64,000 nt of DNA, from contig NZ_VIRL01000010.1 of the NCBI RefSeq assembly GCF_006874465.1, forward strand, positions 62,001 to 126,000, read 5' to 3'. The stretch is from Microbispora bryophytorum (lineage in GTDB: Bacteria; Actinomycetota; Actinomycetes; Streptosporangiales; Streptosporangiaceae). The translations under genes and the position numbers were made by a program. The notes below the pieces were generated by a model that saw only the letters and a program-made list of their open reading frames with translations, was not told where the DNA came from and did not search any database. Shown in pieces: positions 62,727 to 64,000 of this stretch; position 1 is the first letter of the stretch; each line of letters opens with the position of its first letter.

Positions 62727-63734
62727 TCAGCCGTCCCCGCCCGCCCGGGCCGAGACGAAGTTCTCCGCTGCGTGGAAGTGGGTGATCCATGACGCGGCGT
62801 CCGGCCAGTACGGCGTCGCTACCTGGATGAGCCGCGCCTCGGCGAGCGAACCCAGAGCCGAATGGATCTCCAGCATGAGGTCCCTGGCGGTTTGGCGGGG
62901 CCACGGTGCCGGCAGGAGGTGCTCGGGCAGGTTCGGGTCGATGTCCGGAAACCTCCGCCAGGAATCCATGACGGAGGTCCGGGCCACCAGCGCCCGGCTC
63001 GCGTCGATCTCCCCGTCGCGGACGGCCACCCGCAGGTCCGAATACTGCGCGATGAATGCCTCGTAGGCCGCGGCGAGGCCGGCCAGGTCGTAGGCGGCGG
63101 CCGGTCCATGCGGGCCGGTCTCCTCGTCGAACCGGGTGTGCATCACCGACCATCGACCACCGTCGACCTCGTCCAGAATGTCGTGCAGCGCCTGAGTCAC
63201 CGGCCCGGCGTCGGATCCGGGCCGGATCCACACGCTGTCGTACAGCCGCGCGAACCCCAGCGACCCCAGAGCCTTGCGGACCGCGTGCCGTGGGGCCTGA
63301 CCGGACCACGCCTGGCCTGACCGCGCCTGGCTGGACTGTCCCTTGCCCGACTGTGCCTGGCCGGATTGGGGGATCGAGAACGAGACGGTCACCCAGTCGC
63401 CGGTCCACTGCGGCGGGTGTGCGCCGAAGCCGAGGAAATGATCCATCCGGGACCGATGCCGGGCGATCGCCTGAGGCGTGAGGTGATACACGGGTGGCCG
63501 TCCGGATCCCCGCACGGCGATCAGGCCACGCTTGGTCAGCCGGGACAGCGCGGCCCGCGCGCTGGACTCGCTGATGCCGAACTCCCCGAGCATCGCGACC
63601 ACCGCCGTCGACGGGAGGCCCGCCTCCGAGGAGTCGAGGTACTCACCGAGCAAGGTCGCCAGCAGGTGCTGCGGGTTGGGGCCGGCCTGCGCACGTGGGG
63701 CTCCGGCATCGTCCGGAGGCACATGGACACTCAC
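62727..63734 (-). CDS. PaaX-family transcriptional regulator
   Basis: 335 aa from GTG 63734; the open frame goes further upstream without homology. N-terminal winged HTH LLATLLGEYLDSSEAGLPS, EFGISESSARAALSRLTKRGLI (the PaaX signature) and the C-terminal domain ending EIHSALGSLAEARLIQVA, with WRRFPDIDPNLPEHLLPAPWP. Residues ~120-150 carry a Gln/Ser/Gly repeat block (SGQAQSGKGQSS-type) not usual in PaaX. PaaX regulators repress phenylacetate or related catabolic genes; no such genes are adjacent here. Confidence 0.88.
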   Translation of the reverse strand: MSVHVPPDDAGAPRAQAGPNPQHLLATLLGEYLDSSEAGLPSTAVVAMLGEFGISESSARAALSRLTKRGLIAVRGSGRPPVYHLTPQAIARHRSRMDHFLGFGAHPPQWTGDWVTVSFSIPQSGQAQSGKGQSSQARSGQAWSGQAPRHAVRKALGSLGFARLYDSVWIRPGSDAGPVTQALHDILDEVDGGRWSVMHTRFDEETGPHGPAAAYDLAGLAAAYEAFIAQYSDLRVAVRDGEIDASRALVARTSVMDSWRRFPDIDPNLPEHLLPAPWPRQTARDLMLEIHSALGSLAEARLIQVATPYWPDAASWITHFHAAENFVSARAGGDG

Positions 63735-64000
63735 GTCATCAGCTTGCCTCACGACAACGTCCCTGCCGGACGACTCCGGCCCCGCACCGTCGCCCTGGAA
63801 CGGCGAAGAGCCCCGCAGGAGCGACGTCACGGGATCGGCAGACGGCGATCGGGCACTCCTCGGTATGCACGGTGATCGGCTCGGGCTCCTGCGTCCCGAC
63901 CTCGACGCGGACGTCCTCAACCGCGCGACCGGCTCGCGAAGCCACTCCTCCTCCCACGCCGCCGGAGTCGCCGGCTTGAGCCGTACCTACCGGTCGTGAC
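63735..64000. other. Right-end stretch without a supported gene
   Basis: 266 bp. Open in several frames on both strands but without motifs, ribosome-binding site or codon signal that I can trust. It may be the PaaX promoter region or the edge of a gene outside the window. Confidence 0.4.

Overview
The window is very GC-rich, densely packed chromosomal DNA with many ATGA/GTGA start-stop overlaps and frequent GTG/TTG starts. This points to a filamentous actinobacterium. The mix of a sporulation-type dynamin pair, cobalamin genes, error-prone DnaE2, a lut operon and a secreted CBM13 esterase fits the Streptosporangiales or a relative, but I cannot name the species from sequence alone. About 51 protein genes and one tRNA are supported.

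Region 1 (1-1.9 kb, minus strand) is the distal end of an aromatic-degradation operon: hydroxyquinol 1,2-dioxygenase (cut by the window edge), maleylacetate reductase, and only the C-terminal tail of a FAD monooxygenase. Region 2 (1.9-11.9 kb) holds an SSB-like protein, two dynamin-like GTPases in tandem, a siroheme/corrin group (fused CysG-type enzyme, CobT, CbiX-like chelatase) and a double GNAT acetyltransferase. Region 3 (12-19.5 kb) has a DUF2795 protein, an Rv2629/Vms1-type release-factor homologue, a lutABC lactate-utilisation operon facing its FadR-type regulator across a duplicated palindromic operator, and a class-I glutamine amidotransferase divergent from a LysR regulator.

Region 4 (19.6-31.7 kb) has a LuxR-family large ATPase regulator without its P-loop, a repeat-rich DUF4328 membrane protein, a DUF6504-dnaE2 mutagenesis operon behind a clear LexA box, a lipoprotein, and pxpBC (5-oxoprolinase subunits). 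Region 5 (31-44.5 kb) has an ABC importer operon (UTRA regulator, binding protein, two permeases, ATPase, HAD phosphatase), HxlR plus two zinc-type oxidoreductases, a PucR-type regulator with an ABC-2 exporter, a DCC protein, a poly-proline membrane micro-protein, CobD and a kinase-like phosphotransferase.

Region 6 (44.8-48.8 kb) is an accessory patch beside tRNA-Arg(TCT). It contains an integrase C-terminal fragment joined to the N-terminal fragment of an AAA ATPase in locally AT-rich DNA, a HIT protein, a truncated DUF6461 gene, an orphan small gene and a SUMF1-domain gene. It looks like the decayed remains of an integrated element.

Region 7 (48.8-56.1 kb) is the best candidate for something new: an IclR-controlled divergent catabolic cluster of MHS-type transporter, internally duplicated protein of unknown fold with SHGG and NDAGVG motifs, acetolactate-synthase-like thiamine diphosphate enzyme, SDR dehydrogenase and amidase. 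Region 8 (56.1-64 kb) holds a DUF6493-SWIM protein pair, a secreted esterase with a CBM13 lectin domain behind a well-formed vegetative promoter, and a PaaX-family regulator. A recurring oddity is in-frame short tandem repeats inserted into otherwise conserved proteins (LutR, DUF4328, DnaE2, PxpC, HAD, PaaX, poly-Pro peptide).
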